Shown: positions 37,801 through 46,273, counted from the stretch's first letter. The stretch: DNA of 64,000 nt from Novipirellula aureliae (GCF_007860185.1 NZ_SJPY01000008.1:1-64000), one strand, 5' to 3'. Numbers and translations: made by a program. Notes: generated from the sequence alone by a model not told the origin.

Positions 37801-38598
37801 CGCAAACTCTTCACTTTTTTCGTTGTCCATCGCATCGAGCCGACTCAAGAATTCTTCTCCTTTGGCGTATTTGTCGCCGTAGGTGTTGATCAGGTCTTCG
37901 ATGGCTAGTCGCAGTGATTCACGATCGCCTTCGCCGCTGGCATGGTGGCCGCCCTTCATCAAGGGGCCGTTGAGCACGCCGCCGTTTTCTTCCGGCAGGG
38001 GCACTGCGGGTTCCCTGCTGGTAGGCCGGGCAGCTTTGGCATTTTTGCTTTCTTTCAGCTTGGCAACCTTTCGGCCGACTTTGACGGCACTCTTGGTTTC
38101 GGCGACATCGAGGACGGTCTGGCCCGTTTGGGGGCTGCGCACGACGGCGCCCCAAACGACTTTGCGGTCGCTGTCGAGCACGAGAGTTTGAACGTCCTTC
38201 AAGCGGGATTCAAAACCGTCGCGATTCCAGATCGTTATCTTCTCGATTTCCACCAACTCTCCGAGATCAACCTCCCAGCTCGGCGTGGGTAGATCATTGA
38301 CGGTGTGTGTAACGCTACCCGAAGTCCAATTGCCATTGGTATCGCCATCCACAGCACGCGCAGAAACGCCACCGTGCGCGGTCGAGGTTTGCTTGGTTTC
38401 TTTCCCCAACGCTACGTTCTTTTCACCGCTGAAGACCTGTACTTCGGCAACAGAAAGCGTTCGACTGTTTCCAGGCAGAGTGATGGTTACAAATCTGCCT
38501 TCGACACTTTCAGCGAAGACAGCGCCCGACGAGCTAAACCAGGGCAGGAAAGTAACAACACAAGCAAACCACAGGGATGCGCGGACAGGAAACTTCAT
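34828..38598 (-). CDS. HzsA-like cytochrome protein fused to discoidin and SUMF1/FGE domains
   Basis: A 1256-residue exported protein from ATG 38598 (GGAGA 8 bp upstream; longer starts are unlikely). Order: signal peptide, F5/8-type discoidin domain (about 30-165), basic Ala/Lys linker, then a hydrazine-synthase-alpha-like propeller region (about 240-740) with repeated DGTGVRRLTFD-type strands. Two heme c motifs follow, CVGCHES near 749 and CVSCHDG near 799. The last ~270 residues are a formylglycine-generating-enzyme-like domain (VPSGEFSMGSNDETPVEQ, LPTEAQWEWACRAGT, LRGGSW, GFRVV). The FGE domain most likely serves as a binding or unknown catalytic module, since no sulfatase is nearby. It is divergent to the related gene at 39028. 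Electron-transfer or substrate-binding role is inference. Confidence 0.82.
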   Translation of the reverse strand: MKFPVRASLWFACVVTFLPWFSSSGAVFAESVEGRFVTITLPGNSRTLSVAEVQVFSGEKNVALGKETKQTSTAHGGVSARAVDGDTNGNWTSGSVTHTVNDLPTPSWEVDLGELVEIEKITIWNRDGFESRLKDVQTLVLDSDRKVVWGAVVRSPQTGQTVLDVAETKSAVKVGRKVAKLKESKNAKAARPTSREPAVPLPEENGGVLNGPLMKGGHHASGEGDRESLRLAIEDLINTYGDKYAKGEEFLSRLDAMDNEKSEEFAALKKEALLANPLLDFDHLLMVRSKKGKRFSANWQTRVSCGPAGGFDDELVVMSPICDGEIKTVYKPDGGKFVGDVDLHFDGDRLLFASHCDINELSAAPGKGMGYAVFEQKIDPRSGEPLGKPQRVTPDMGADIDCYDACYLPDERIIFASTASYEGVPCVGGKSYVANLYRMNPDGTGVRRLTFDQDASWHPAMMESGRVMYARWEYTDSAHYFSRVLMTMNPDGTDQKAFYGSNSYWPNSIFFARQIPGHNTKFLATVTGHHSNPKGGALCLFDVSKGRQEADGAVQLITGRGKEVEPLVIDNLSKVYSPMFYTPYPLSDKYFLAMTGNSVYLLDVFDNMLCLKKMDGEGGYFEPLPLRATKRPPIMPDRINLESQEATVLINDIYEGPGLQDVPRGTVKGLRVYRYEYGPRHKGGHYSMAMEAGWDAKQVLGTAPVEADGSASFTVPANTPFAMQPLDEQGKSLQLMRSWTVAMPGERLSCVGCHESQNMPPVQRRATAMLRAPSELESFYGSTRGFSFQREVQPVLDTYCVSCHDGSHNMTPDGHDKAGRYQVADRIIGTGPNTGRKFAEAGIPDLSNAKAAHAMLHPYVRRNGPEGDYHLLTPLEFHADTSELVQMLQKGHHNVELDQEAWERLITWIDLNAPYHGTWSEAGANATVLERRKELRRMYDLVSYDPEEILNPYEKAKKIVLPKPLERDVVQPRPSRVGAHQQKTLDFELGDGVTMKLVSVPSGEFSMGSNDETPVEQPISRVAISEPFFIGATEVSLEQFRQFDPEYLNGVYDMHYKDQVKRGYYMNHMQYPVIRVSWDKAKAFCDWLSEKTGRKVTLPTEAQWEWACRAGTDTPLSFGDLDTDFSKHANLSDISVQQMAVKGVDPKPMSNPNHTVDFKLQDPRSDDGTLHLAKVGSFEPNAWGVFDMHGNAAEWTRSDYVAYPYSEGDGRINDSGEKVLRGGSWHDRPFRATSSYRLGYPAWQRVYHAGFRVVVE

Positions 38599-39027
38599 CA
38601 CAATTCTCCATCTTCGGGTAGGCAGTAAAGACGCGTGGAAATAGATGTAGGGGTAGGCCATAACATCGTAGCAGCTCTAAACATGGTAGCAGCTCTAAAC
38701 ATCGGGTGGATGAGACTGTCCACCCGTTGATGCTCCAAACAGACACGTACCAGCGTATTGATCGCGAATTAGCAATGAAGAACCCTAATTGACGCAGGTA
38801 TCAGAAAGGCGAGAAATGCGTGTATGCCGCATATCGTGAAGAGATGATTTGGTGCGATTGTCGTTCTGCTGTCCGAGCGGAGAGCAGAACGACATTGCGG
38901 GCACGCGGCCATGAAGATTGCTTTGCTACCGACCCTGCAACTGAAATCGTCTACAATGAATTTCAACATTCGAATCAAGCAAAGACAACGCTCCTACCGC
39001 TAATCCCATTGCCCCCCGTAACCAGCC
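38599..39027. promoter_or_regulatory. Divergent intergenic region between two HzsA-like genes
   Basis: This 429-bp region must carry both promoters. It holds a perfect tandem repeat GTAGCAGCTCTAAACAT (38668-38684 and 38686-38702) followed directly by a hairpin CGGGTGGA/TCCACCCG (38703-38710 and 38719-38726). A second dyad built on TCGTTCTGCT and AGCAGAACGA lies near 38862-38891. The tandem repeat could be a regulator site. No -10/-35 pair was called. Confidence 0.5.
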
Positions 39028-41547
39028 ATGTTTCGCTCTACTTCTCGACCAAAGTTCTGGCGTCAAATCATTGTCTTGCTCGTCATCAGCGCGGCGGGTC
39101 TGCTGACATCGCCGACTTCGTTCGCTCAGCCAACTGCGTCTGAGCGTATCGATGAGTTGCAGCAGCAATGCGATGCGTTGGAGCTAGCGATCAACGACCT
39201 GATCGACACCTTTGGAGATCGTTACCGAAGCGGCCAAGGCTACGCAGCCCGTCTTGATTCACTCGAAAGTGAATTAATGCTAGTGTCGAAAAGAACGAGT
39301 GCCGCCGAGTTGGAGCAATTGCAGATTGCGTGTTCTGAACTGCGCCACGATGCGTTACTGGCTAATCCGCTGCTGTGCGAGCAACCACTTCTGTTTGTGA
39401 CTCGGCATCAATACAAACGCGATCATCACAACAGCGCCACGATGTTTCAAACGGGTGAGATCAATGAAGCGAGTTTTCAAGGGGGCGGTGCACTGAAGAC
39501 GATTGATTTTTCCCAAGACGGCAAAGTCACGACGTTGGTCGATTTGCCCGAAGGGATCGTGCGCGATCCCGATGTTTGCTTCACTGGCAAATCGATTCTC
39601 GTTTCGATGCGACTGAACCCTAGCGACGACTACCATCTTTACCAACTTGCCGCTGACGGTTCTGAGCGACAACAATTGACCAGTGGCGAAGGCATTTCGG
39701 ACATCGACCCGATCTATCTGGCTGATGGTCAGATTCTATTTAGCTCCACTCGCGAGCCGAAGTACTGTCAGTGCAATCGCCACATTATGTGCAATCTGTT
39801 CACGATGGATTTGGACGGAAGCAATCTGGATCAAATCGGGCACAGCACATTGCATGAAGGTCATCCATCGCTGCTGAGCGATGGACGAGTGATGTACGAT
39901 CGCTGGGAATATGTTGATCGCAACTTTGGTGATGCTCAGGGGCTATGGGTTGTCAATCCCGACGGCACCAACCATGCTATTGTCTACGGAAACAATACCG
40001 CCTCGCCCGGCGGCGTGTTAGAGGGATGCAGTGTTCCCGGTACCGATCTCATTTTAGCGACCTTCACCTCTTGCCATGATCGCCCCTGGGGTGCGTTGGC
40101 GTTAATCGACCCGAGTCGCGCCTTGGACGGCAAGCAGGCGGTGCTGCGCACATGGCCGGAATCGGCGATCGATCTTGTCGACGTTGGCAATTATGACACA
40201 TTCAAAAAAGTCCAACCTAAATATGAAGATCCCTACCCGTTGTCGGCAAACTATTTCTTGTGTTCACGGATGACCGGCGAAGGCGAAAGAATGGGAATCT
40301 ATCTGGTGGATTTGTTTGGCAATGAGATTTTGGTTCATAGTGAAGACGCCGGTTGCTTCGACCCCATGCCGCTCGCACCAAGACCTAAGCCAGTCGCTTT
40401 GCCATCAAGAATCGACTTAGCAAAACAAGAGGGTACGTTTTATGTCGTCGATGTGTATGTGGGTTCGGGAATGGAGCAGATTGAACGCGGAACGGTGAAA
40501 TGGTTGCGAGTGGTCGAGGTGCCCGAGAAGCGATTCTGGACTCCTGAATCCTGGAACGGCAGCGGCACGCAAGCGCCCGCCATGGCGTTTGACGATTTCA
40601 ACAATAAGCGTATTTTGGGGACCGTTCCGGTGGAAAGCGACGGTAGTGCTTACTTTCGCATTCCAGCAGATAGGTTTGTCTATTTTCAATTGTTGGACGA
40701 AAATGGCATGATGCTCCAATCGATGCGCAGTGGCACGATGGTACGACCAGGCGAAACGACCGGTTGTGTTGGCTGTCACGACAACCGACATCAAAGTATT
40801 CCACCGGGTGGCAGAGCAATAGCGATGAAGCGTCAGCCAAATGAGTTGACACCATGGTATGGAGCAACACGAGCTTTCAGTTACAACCGAGACGTCCAAC
40901 CGGTCTTCGACAAGCACTGTATTTCCTGTCACGATTATGACCAAGTCGCTGGCGAGCAGTTGAACCTTGCCGGAGATCTGGGGTTGGTTTTCAACACGTC
41001 CTATCTAGAATTGCGAAGCAAATCAATGGTCCACGCCGTCGGAGCCGGTCCGGCGACGATTCAGCTGCCGAAGAGTTGGGGATCGCACGCTAGTCGGCTG
41101 GCCGCAGTCCTACAAGATGGGCATGAAGATGCGGACATCGACAAAGACATTCAGCTTGATCGTGAAGCATTTGATCGAATCGTTACCTGGATCGATATTA
41201 ATGCCCCCTACTATCCGGAGTACGCCAGTGCATATCCCAAGAATCGCTATGGTCGATCACCGCTGAACATGCAAGAACTTACCATGCTCAGTGAATTGAC
41301 CGGTATCAATCTGAAGGACCAGAAGCAGGCATCGCAAATCAGTTTCACTCGTCCCGAAATGAGTCCTTGCTTGGTGACACTTCGTCAGCAAGATTCAGCA
41401 AGCTACCATGAAGCGTTGGAGTTGATCCGAGTCGGTGCAAAACGATTGATCGAGCGACCTCGTGCGGACATGCCCGGCTTTCAACTCGATGGCCAGGATG
41501 CAGTACGTGAACGCAAATACCAAGCCAGCCAACGGCAAATGCAGTGA
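39028..41547 (+). CDS. HzsA-like exported cytochrome protein
   Basis: An 839-residue protein with a signal peptide ending TSFAQPT and a helical start (ERIDELQQQCDALELAINDL) shared with the divergent neighbour. The central propeller-like region has PDGTNHAIVYGNN and LFTMDLDGSNLDQIG strands. Heme c motifs CVGCHD (about residue 579) and CISCHD (about 630) follow, then the helical C-terminal block (VTWIDINAPYYPEY). It resembles the alpha subunit of hydrazine synthase, which in anammox bacteria binds c-type hemes, but the family is wide in other planctomycetes with unknown roles. No hydrazine synthase beta/gamma or hydrazine dehydrogenase genes are here. It lacks the discoidin and FGE domains of its divergent partner. 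Confidence 0.8.
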   Translation: MFRSTSRPKFWRQIIVLLVISAAGLLTSPTSFAQPTASERIDELQQQCDALELAINDLIDTFGDRYRSGQGYAARLDSLESELMLVSKRTSAAELEQLQIACSELRHDALLANPLLCEQPLLFVTRHQYKRDHHNSATMFQTGEINEASFQGGGALKTIDFSQDGKVTTLVDLPEGIVRDPDVCFTGKSILVSMRLNPSDDYHLYQLAADGSERQQLTSGEGISDIDPIYLADGQILFSSTREPKYCQCNRHIMCNLFTMDLDGSNLDQIGHSTLHEGHPSLLSDGRVMYDRWEYVDRNFGDAQGLWVVNPDGTNHAIVYGNNTASPGGVLEGCSVPGTDLILATFTSCHDRPWGALALIDPSRALDGKQAVLRTWPESAIDLVDVGNYDTFKKVQPKYEDPYPLSANYFLCSRMTGEGERMGIYLVDLFGNEILVHSEDAGCFDPMPLAPRPKPVALPSRIDLAKQEGTFYVVDVYVGSGMEQIERGTVKWLRVVEVPEKRFWTPESWNGSGTQAPAMAFDDFNNKRILGTVPVESDGSAYFRIPADRFVYFQLLDENGMMLQSMRSGTMVRPGETTGCVGCHDNRHQSIPPGGRAIAMKRQPNELTPWYGATRAFSYNRDVQPVFDKHCISCHDYDQVAGEQLNLAGDLGLVFNTSYLELRSKSMVHAVGAGPATIQLPKSWGSHASRLAAVLQDGHEDADIDKDIQLDREAFDRIVTWIDINAPYYPEYASAYPKNRYGRSPLNMQELTMLSELTGINLKDQKQASQISFTRPEMSPCLVTLRQQDSASYHEALELIRVGAKRLIERPRADMPGFQLDGQDAVRERKYQASQRQMQ

Positions 41548-41574
41548 TAACAGAATCTGATTCATTTCAAATAT

Positions 41575-41670
41575 TTCTCTGCGGCCCTCTGCGTCTTCGC
41601 GCCCTCTGCGTTAAATAACACCAGCAATCCGATCGAAACGCGGAGATCGCAGAGACGCAGAGGGTACCTT
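41575..41670. repeat. Inverted CTCTGCGTC repeat
   Basis: Several CCCTCTGCGTC-type units (41582-41610) face the inverted GACGCAGAGGG (41654-41664) downstream of the HzsA-like gene. Similar units occur widely between bacterial genes. It may act as a 3' end signal, but no clean T-run was seen. Confidence 0.5.
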
Positions 41671-42085
41671 CCCCGACCGCCCTCTTGCTTGAATGAAGTT
41701 TTTGGCGACCTCTTTATCAAAGACTTCCATGTACTGCATCTGGACTCGATGCCGCCCCGTGCCCTCCGCGAACTGTTTTACGGCATAGCCAAGCAATTCC
41801 TTCATACTCTCAATTGCAGTTGCGGGCTCGTCGGGCGTTGGTGCTAATTTGCGTTCTTCACGGAATCTTTCCATGAACGCCTTTCGTGATTTCATCGCCT
41901 CGTTTTGTTGCATGCTCGTAGCGGAACGCAAAGCATTTGCAAAAGCCCATAATCGCTCCTTCGATATAACCGATGGTTGCTTCCATCGTTTTTGGCTTCT
42001 TCAAAGTGCGTACGCTGATCAATCCCGCAAGTCGATCCACATGCAAGCGTAGGTTGGCTTCGATTTGGTCGCGATCCTCATTCAT
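41611..42085 (-). pseudogene. Unrecognised coding fragments, partly shared with the right end
   Basis: Two overlapping minus-strand readings (41931-41611 and 42085-41858). The second translates to MNEDRDQIEANLRLHVDRL and KKPKTMEATIG, and the copy at 63513-63350 keeps nearly the same peptide with a few conservative changes, suggesting a once-coding segment. The first ends in a charged, helical sequence (MKELLGYAVKQFAEG). No family was recognised and neither is complete. Confidence 0.35.
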
Positions 42086-42310
42086 TTGTATGGTGAGGCG
42101 AGACGGCGGAAGCCGTGAAAAAGAACAATGAACAGGAAAAGCAGATTGCGAAGCAAAACTGCAATTGGATTGATGGTCGGAACTTTAGTAGTGGATCTTG
42201 TTAAAGATCCTTGTTGCGAGGGAACTTTAACAAGATCCACTACGGCCAAATGCTCGCCAAGGTTTCGCATCCATGGAACGCTGCGGGGATACTCAGCGAT
42301 CCCTTCGATC
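41960..42310 (+). repeat. Internal copy of the right-end repeat block
   Basis: This ~350 bp matches 63350-63690 in direct orientation, including the MNEDRD-coding segment, GAACAGGAAAAGCAG, palindrome A and ATGGAACGCTGCGGGGA. It lacks the DUF2721 gene that accompanies the block at both window ends. Confidence 0.75.
42188..42243. repeat. Palindrome family A copy 2
   Basis: Arms GTAGTGGATCTTGTTAAAG and its complement, with a loop inverted relative to copy 1 and a one-base mismatch in the right arm. It lies 130 bp upstream of the TlpA-like ORF. Confidence 0.82.
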
Positions 42311-42372
42311 CACTTTGACGGAATTCCATCTTCCCCGACGCCGGCACCGACGAGGTAATTGCAAATTGCAAA

Positions 42373-43443
42373 TTGCAAATTGTGAATTGCAGTGCTACTT
42401 CGGTGCTATCTTGGTACGTTTTGCTTTGCTGCGTTCTTCGTTGCGGACTTGTGCGTGATGTCGATGGATCGTGGAATGAAATGGGAACCGCAACGCTGCC
42501 CACTGCCAACGCCGTGTCGGTTGGAATTCATGCATTGAACACATCCGGGACCACGGTAAAGGTAACGTTTCATGAATTGAAACAACAAATGGAATACGTG
42601 CCTGTTGAAGCGGAATCCAGTGTCGGGATTGAACTGAAAACGCCCGCGAGCATTGCATCCGTTGCGAAGAGACCCGACCCGGAATTCATCAAACTGGTCA
42701 ATCGCATTCGAGAGCTAGAACAGCGATCAAAAACAATCGATTCCACGACACCGGACGAGCGACAGAAACTCATGGACGACACTCGTGGGTTGCTCAGCGA
42801 TGCCGATGATCCATTGAAAGTGCGTTTAGTGCTCGCCTTTGCCTCCGATCTGAGTCGCCAATTCGAACAGCTCGGTGAATACGATAATGCGATCGTTGTC
42901 TACGATCTCGCAATTGAGACGCTGCAGTCTGTTGAGGACGAAATGGTGAAACGGATGACGACCTCGCTTCTAAAGTACCGTGACCGATTGCAGAGTAAGT
43001 TCAACATGATCGGCAAGCCGATCGAACTCGATGGCGAAACGCTATCGGGTGTGGACTTTAGCTGGCAAGACTACCAGGGCAAGATTGTGCTGGTCGATTT
43101 CTGGGCATCTTGGTGCGGCCCTTGTCGCTCGGAGATCCCAAATGTTCTCAAACAGTACGAGCGATTTCACGAGCAAGGATTTGAGGTGGTTGGAATCTGC
43201 TTAGACTCGAATCGACAAGTCGCCGAAGACTATGTCAAAACGGAAGGTTTGCCGTGGCTATCTTTGTTCCAAGACGAAGCAGGCTGGAAGCATCCGATGG
43301 CAATCCGATATGAAGTTCATTCCATTCCGACAGCAATCCTCGTTGATCGCGACGGAAACGTTGTCTCCGTATCAGCACGCGGTGACGAGCTCAGCAAGTT
43401 GCTTGAAGCAAGGTTTGCAGTGCAGGAGAATAACCAACACTGA
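42373..43443 (+). CDS. TlpA-like thioredoxin-fold protein with a rearranged N-terminus
   Basis: From about residue 205 the protein is a TlpA/ResA-type thiol-disulfide domain: a GKIVLVDFWASWCGPCRSEI strand-helix with the WCGPC redox pair near residue 247, FEVVGICLDSN, and the cis-Pro segment VHSIPTAILVDRDGN. Before it is a ~130-residue helical domain. Residues 30-70 (SWNEMGTATLPTA, SVGIHALNTSG) look like the tail of a secreted laminin-G/DUF1583-type domain. The first ~28 residues are encoded by AAATTGCA repeat DNA; they form a hydrophobic stretch (VLSWYVLLCCVLRC) that might act as a signal anchor. The gene is thus probably a fragment fused to a new 5' end. Expression is uncertain. Confidence 0.65.
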   Translation: MQIVNCSATSVLSWYVLLCCVLRCGLVRDVDGSWNEMGTATLPTANAVSVGIHALNTSGTTVKVTFHELKQQMEYVPVEAESSVGIELKTPASIASVAKRPDPEFIKLVNRIRELEQRSKTIDSTTPDERQKLMDDTRGLLSDADDPLKVRLVLAFASDLSRQFEQLGEYDNAIVVYDLAIETLQSVEDEMVKRMTTSLLKYRDRLQSKFNMIGKPIELDGETLSGVDFSWQDYQGKIVLVDFWASWCGPCRSEIPNVLKQYERFHEQGFEVVGICLDSNRQVAEDYVKTEGLPWLSLFQDEAGWKHPMAIRYEVHSIPTAILVDRDGNVVSVSARGDELSKLLEARFAVQENNQH

Positions 43444-43512
43444 AAGACGTTCTCGCGGGCAGCTAAGTGTGCCCGACTTGTTTCATTCGTAACTCCGCTG
43501 CTTACTGCCGGC

Positions 43513-43785
43513 TTGAACCGATTCCTGCCAGATCCAAATGATCCTCTTCGTTCGACAATTGAGGGTACCGTTCGACTTGAGGTCGACCGTAAGAAAGCAG
43601 AAATCAAGAAACTGGTATTGGTCCGACGAACCCCAACAGCCGACTGGCGGATCGATCCTGAAATCATTGAGAGATTGAAAGAAACCGAGAAAGCGAGGCA
43701 CGATATGAAATCGAAGAGAGAGGAACCGAACACGCGCTCGATCGCAGAGGAAAAAGCTGAGGAAAAAGACAAAACCCATGATTGA
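43513..43785 (+). CDS. Short charged protein, probably a gene fragment
   Basis: A 90-residue reading from a TTG, with a beta-strand segment (IEGTVRLEVDRKKAEIKKLVLV) followed by an acidic/basic helical tail ending EKDKTHD. It looks like the C-terminus of a larger protein whose 5' part is missing. Its stop overlaps the next gene's ATG by 8 bp, so translation coupling is possible. No family recognised. Confidence 0.35.
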   Translation: MNRFLPDPNDPLRSTIEGTVRLEVDRKKAEIKKLVLVRRTPTADWRIDPEIIERLKETEKARHDMKSKREEPNTRSIAEEKAEEKDKTHD

Positions 43786-45124
43786 GAACTTCGGTCGCAA
43801 CCTCCAAATCGAGCCGGCAAAGTACTGTTGCCCCAAATCTGAGTCGGAGCTACTGGCGTTTCTTGACGCAAATCGTGACGAGAATATTCGTGCGATCGGA
43901 CGATTGCACTCTTGGAGCAACGTCATACAGTCCGACGGGGCGCTGGTCGACATGAATCATTTCGACGTATTGTCGCTGGAGAAATTTGAGGGGGTATCGG
44001 CCGTACGCGTTGGTGCAGGATGTCAGATCAAAGAGGTCATTCACATGCTTCAACTTCATGGACTGACCCTGCCAACGCTTGGCTTGATCGACGAACAGTC
44101 TGTCGCGGGGGCGATCTCCACAGGCACTCACGGCTCGGGAAAAGAAAGTTTCTCGCATTTTGTACTTGGCGTTCGGATTGCAACCTTCGGCGATGGCGAC
44201 AGCAAGGCAAAGCTGTGCTCGATTAACTCAGGCCAACCAAGGCTACTCCGCGCGGCACGCTGTTCTCTGGGATGCCTTGGAATCATTACCGAAGTAGTGC
44301 TTCCCGTACGAGAACAGTATGGAATCGAGGAGCATCTCAAGCGATACAACTCGCTCGAAGAAGTGTTAGCGAAAGAGGCCGAATACCCTTTGCAACAGTT
44401 CTATCTCGTTCCCTGGCGATGGGACTACTTTGTCCAACATCGCAGAGAATCGAATCGAACGCATAGTTGGCATGCGATTGCCTATCGCTGGTTCTGGTCG
44501 CTGGGGATGGACACAGTCTTCCATCTTTTTATTTGCATACTCGCGCGCTGGTTGCCAAGTCGCTGCACGAAGCTGGCCTACCGACATCTCATTCCCCGGC
44601 TAATTCCTCAGAACTGGAAAGTCGTGGATCGTTCCGATCGACAATTGACGATGCAGCACGAGCGGTTTCGGCATATCGAAGTCGAGACCTTCGTCGCGGG
44701 ACGACACCTCAATTCAGCGATCGAGACAGCTCGCGATCTATTAACAACCTACGCATCGAAGTCATCATCGGAAAAATACGTGCATCACTATCCGATCTGT
44801 ATTCGTCGTGTCTTGCCCGACGATACGCTGGTCTCACCTGCTTCAGGTGGGGATGAGCCGTGGTACACGCTCAGCTTTATTAGTTACGCGCGACCTGCGG
44901 AACGACAAGGCTTTGAAGCCTTTGCGAATGAAGTCGCGCAAACGATGATAAAACAATTCAACGCGAGGCCCCATTGGGGAAAATTCTGTCCTATCAAATC
45001 GACGATGCTTACGCGTCTGTACCCACAGTGGGAGGAATTTGCAGCATTTGTTCGGATGGCCGATGGAGCCTCTCCATTCGCGAATCCATGGCTTCAAGGT
45101 TTGCTCGAAAAGAATGCGGAGTGA
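43778..45124 (+). CDS. FAD-dependent aldonolactone-oxidase-like protein
   Basis: A 448-residue protein of the VAO/PCMH flavoprotein fold with the D-arabinono/L-gulono-lactone oxidase layout. The FAD-binding half shows AIGRLHSWSN, VGAGCQIKEV, LGLIDEQSVAGAISTGTHGSG and GCLGIITEVVLPVRE. The C-terminal half has HYPICIRR and RPHWGKFCP, typical of the ALO domain. It should oxidise an aldonolactone or alditol with FAD. The HSWSN block replaces the HxH site that carries covalent FAD in some relatives, so the flavin may be held non-covalently or through that His. No signal peptide is visible. The 3' neighbour is a kinase/TPR scrap. Confidence 0.8.
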   Translation: MIENFGRNLQIEPAKYCCPKSESELLAFLDANRDENIRAIGRLHSWSNVIQSDGALVDMNHFDVLSLEKFEGVSAVRVGAGCQIKEVIHMLQLHGLTLPTLGLIDEQSVAGAISTGTHGSGKESFSHFVLGVRIATFGDGDSKAKLCSINSGQPRLLRAARCSLGCLGIITEVVLPVREQYGIEEHLKRYNSLEEVLAKEAEYPLQQFYLVPWRWDYFVQHRRESNRTHSWHAIAYRWFWSLGMDTVFHLFICILARWLPSRCTKLAYRHLIPRLIPQNWKVVDRSDRQLTMQHERFRHIEVETFVAGRHLNSAIETARDLLTTYASKSSSEKYVHHYPICIRRVLPDDTLVSPASGGDEPWYTLSFISYARPAERQGFEAFANEVAQTMIKQFNARPHWGKFCPIKSTMLTRLYPQWEEFAAFVRMADGASPFANPWLQGLLEKNAE

Positions 45125-45387
45125 TCAGAGACGTCTTTCAACTAACGACCATCGCTATTGAGGAAAAGCAGCGTGAAAGAAACACCGAATCCCTACTGTG
45201 GCAATCGATGCTTCAGTGGCAATTAGGCGATCAAGCGACAGCAAGGAAAACACTGGCGAACGCCACTTCATTAATCGATCAGAACAGTCAGCCAGTCGGA
45301 GTCCATGTTCACGGAAATGCTGCCACTGAACTGATTGCGTTGCGTCGCGAAGCTGAGGACTTAATTGGAAATGCTGACGTCAATTGA
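45122..45387 (+). pseudogene. C-terminal TPR fragment of a WD40/Ser-Thr-kinase-type protein
   Basis: About 85 residues (TESLLWQSMLQWQLGDQA, ARKTLANATSLIDQN, ELIALRREAEDLIG) match the C-terminal TPR-like end of large planctomycete kinase/WD40 proteins. There is no start or upstream domain, and it joins straight onto the end of the flavoprotein gene. It is probably debris. Confidence 0.5.
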
Positions 45388-45538
45388 CGCTTCAATCGGG
45401 AATCCCCACACGTGAGCCGAGCATGTTCGAACCCTTTCGACCACCGCGCGCCGAGGATGCTGATAAAGCCAGAGGTGTTGCAAAGATACTTTACATTGTG
45501 AAACCATACAACAATTTCATTAGCAGAGTTTTGAACAA

Positions 45539-46267
45539 GTGGGTCTACGACACAAGATGCCAGCGACCACAGAGTCGTTGCCCGATAGCACAAACAACCC
45601 GTATAAATCATCGGTCTTGAGTGACTCTCAGCCCGTTTCGAGAAGTTCGGGTACTGAGGTTGGTCGCATCCTCCGTTACACGGCAGCTTTGCTAGGCGGC
45701 ATGGCCACCGCGTCGTTGGCTGCAGCAATTGCTTTCTGCTTGACAATCATTGTGCTGACCGATCCACTTAGTCGACTGCTTGGACTCGGTAGCGTGTTCG
45801 ATGGGTTTCTATTGTTTGGCAACCCACTTCTCGCTGCAATCAGTGGGCTGCTGGGAGGCGTTGCCGGTGGCTTAACGATTGACGAGCCGAGGCAACGCTC
45901 ACGAAACATTTCGTTGGTGACGTGTAGTTTACCATCGCTTCCTTTACTCTTTGTCGGGATTTCAGAACCTGGAGAACTGCTTTTCAGTTTGGTTCTGGCA
46001 CTTCTATTATTCGCTTCTGCTGGACCGAGTGTGCTGGTGACTTTGTCGCTTCTCGGGTTTGTCAACGTCTCCCGCCGCCGCCCGCCGCACATGAACCGCG
46101 ACACGTTGTTGCACTGGATCAAAGAGAGACACTCAGCCGGACGAAGCATGAAGTTCTCGGACGTTTGTTTGGAGAACCGCGACATGGCACTCGCCGTCAA
46201 ACGGACGTTCGGCAGTTGGCGCAACGCGCTCAGAGAAGCGGAAGCGGATGATCAGCCCGCGACGTAG
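45539..46267 (+). CDS. Membrane protein with HNH-repeat-like C-terminal motif
   Basis: A 242-residue protein. A probable better start is the second ATG (MPATTES, 45557). Hydrophobic segments lie at about residues 43-72, 85-110 and 130-170, giving roughly four membrane helices. The last ~50 residues are soluble and read LHWIKERHSAGRSMKFSDV, NRDMALAVKRTFGSWRNAL, which resembles the homing-endonuclease-associated HNH_repeat motif (FGSW..AL). That motif usually binds DNA, which is odd on a membrane protein. A strong hairpin follows the stop. Confidence 0.55.
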   Translation: MGLRHKMPATTESLPDSTNNPYKSSVLSDSQPVSRSSGTEVGRILRYTAALLGGMATASLAAAIAFCLTIIVLTDPLSRLLGLGSVFDGFLLFGNPLLAAISGLLGGVAGGLTIDEPRQRSRNISLVTCSLPSLPLLFVGISEPGELLFSLVLALLLFASAGPSVLVTLSLLGFVNVSRRRPPHMNRDTLLHWIKERHSAGRSMKFSDVCLENRDMALAVKRTFGSWRNALREAEADDQPAT

Positions 46268-46273
46268 CCCGAC

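Noticed and set aside
39028-41547. True hydrazine synthase / anammox metabolism
   Set aside because: Only alpha-subunit-like proteins are present; no beta/gamma subunit or hydrazine dehydrogenase genes, and such homologues are common in other planctomycetes.
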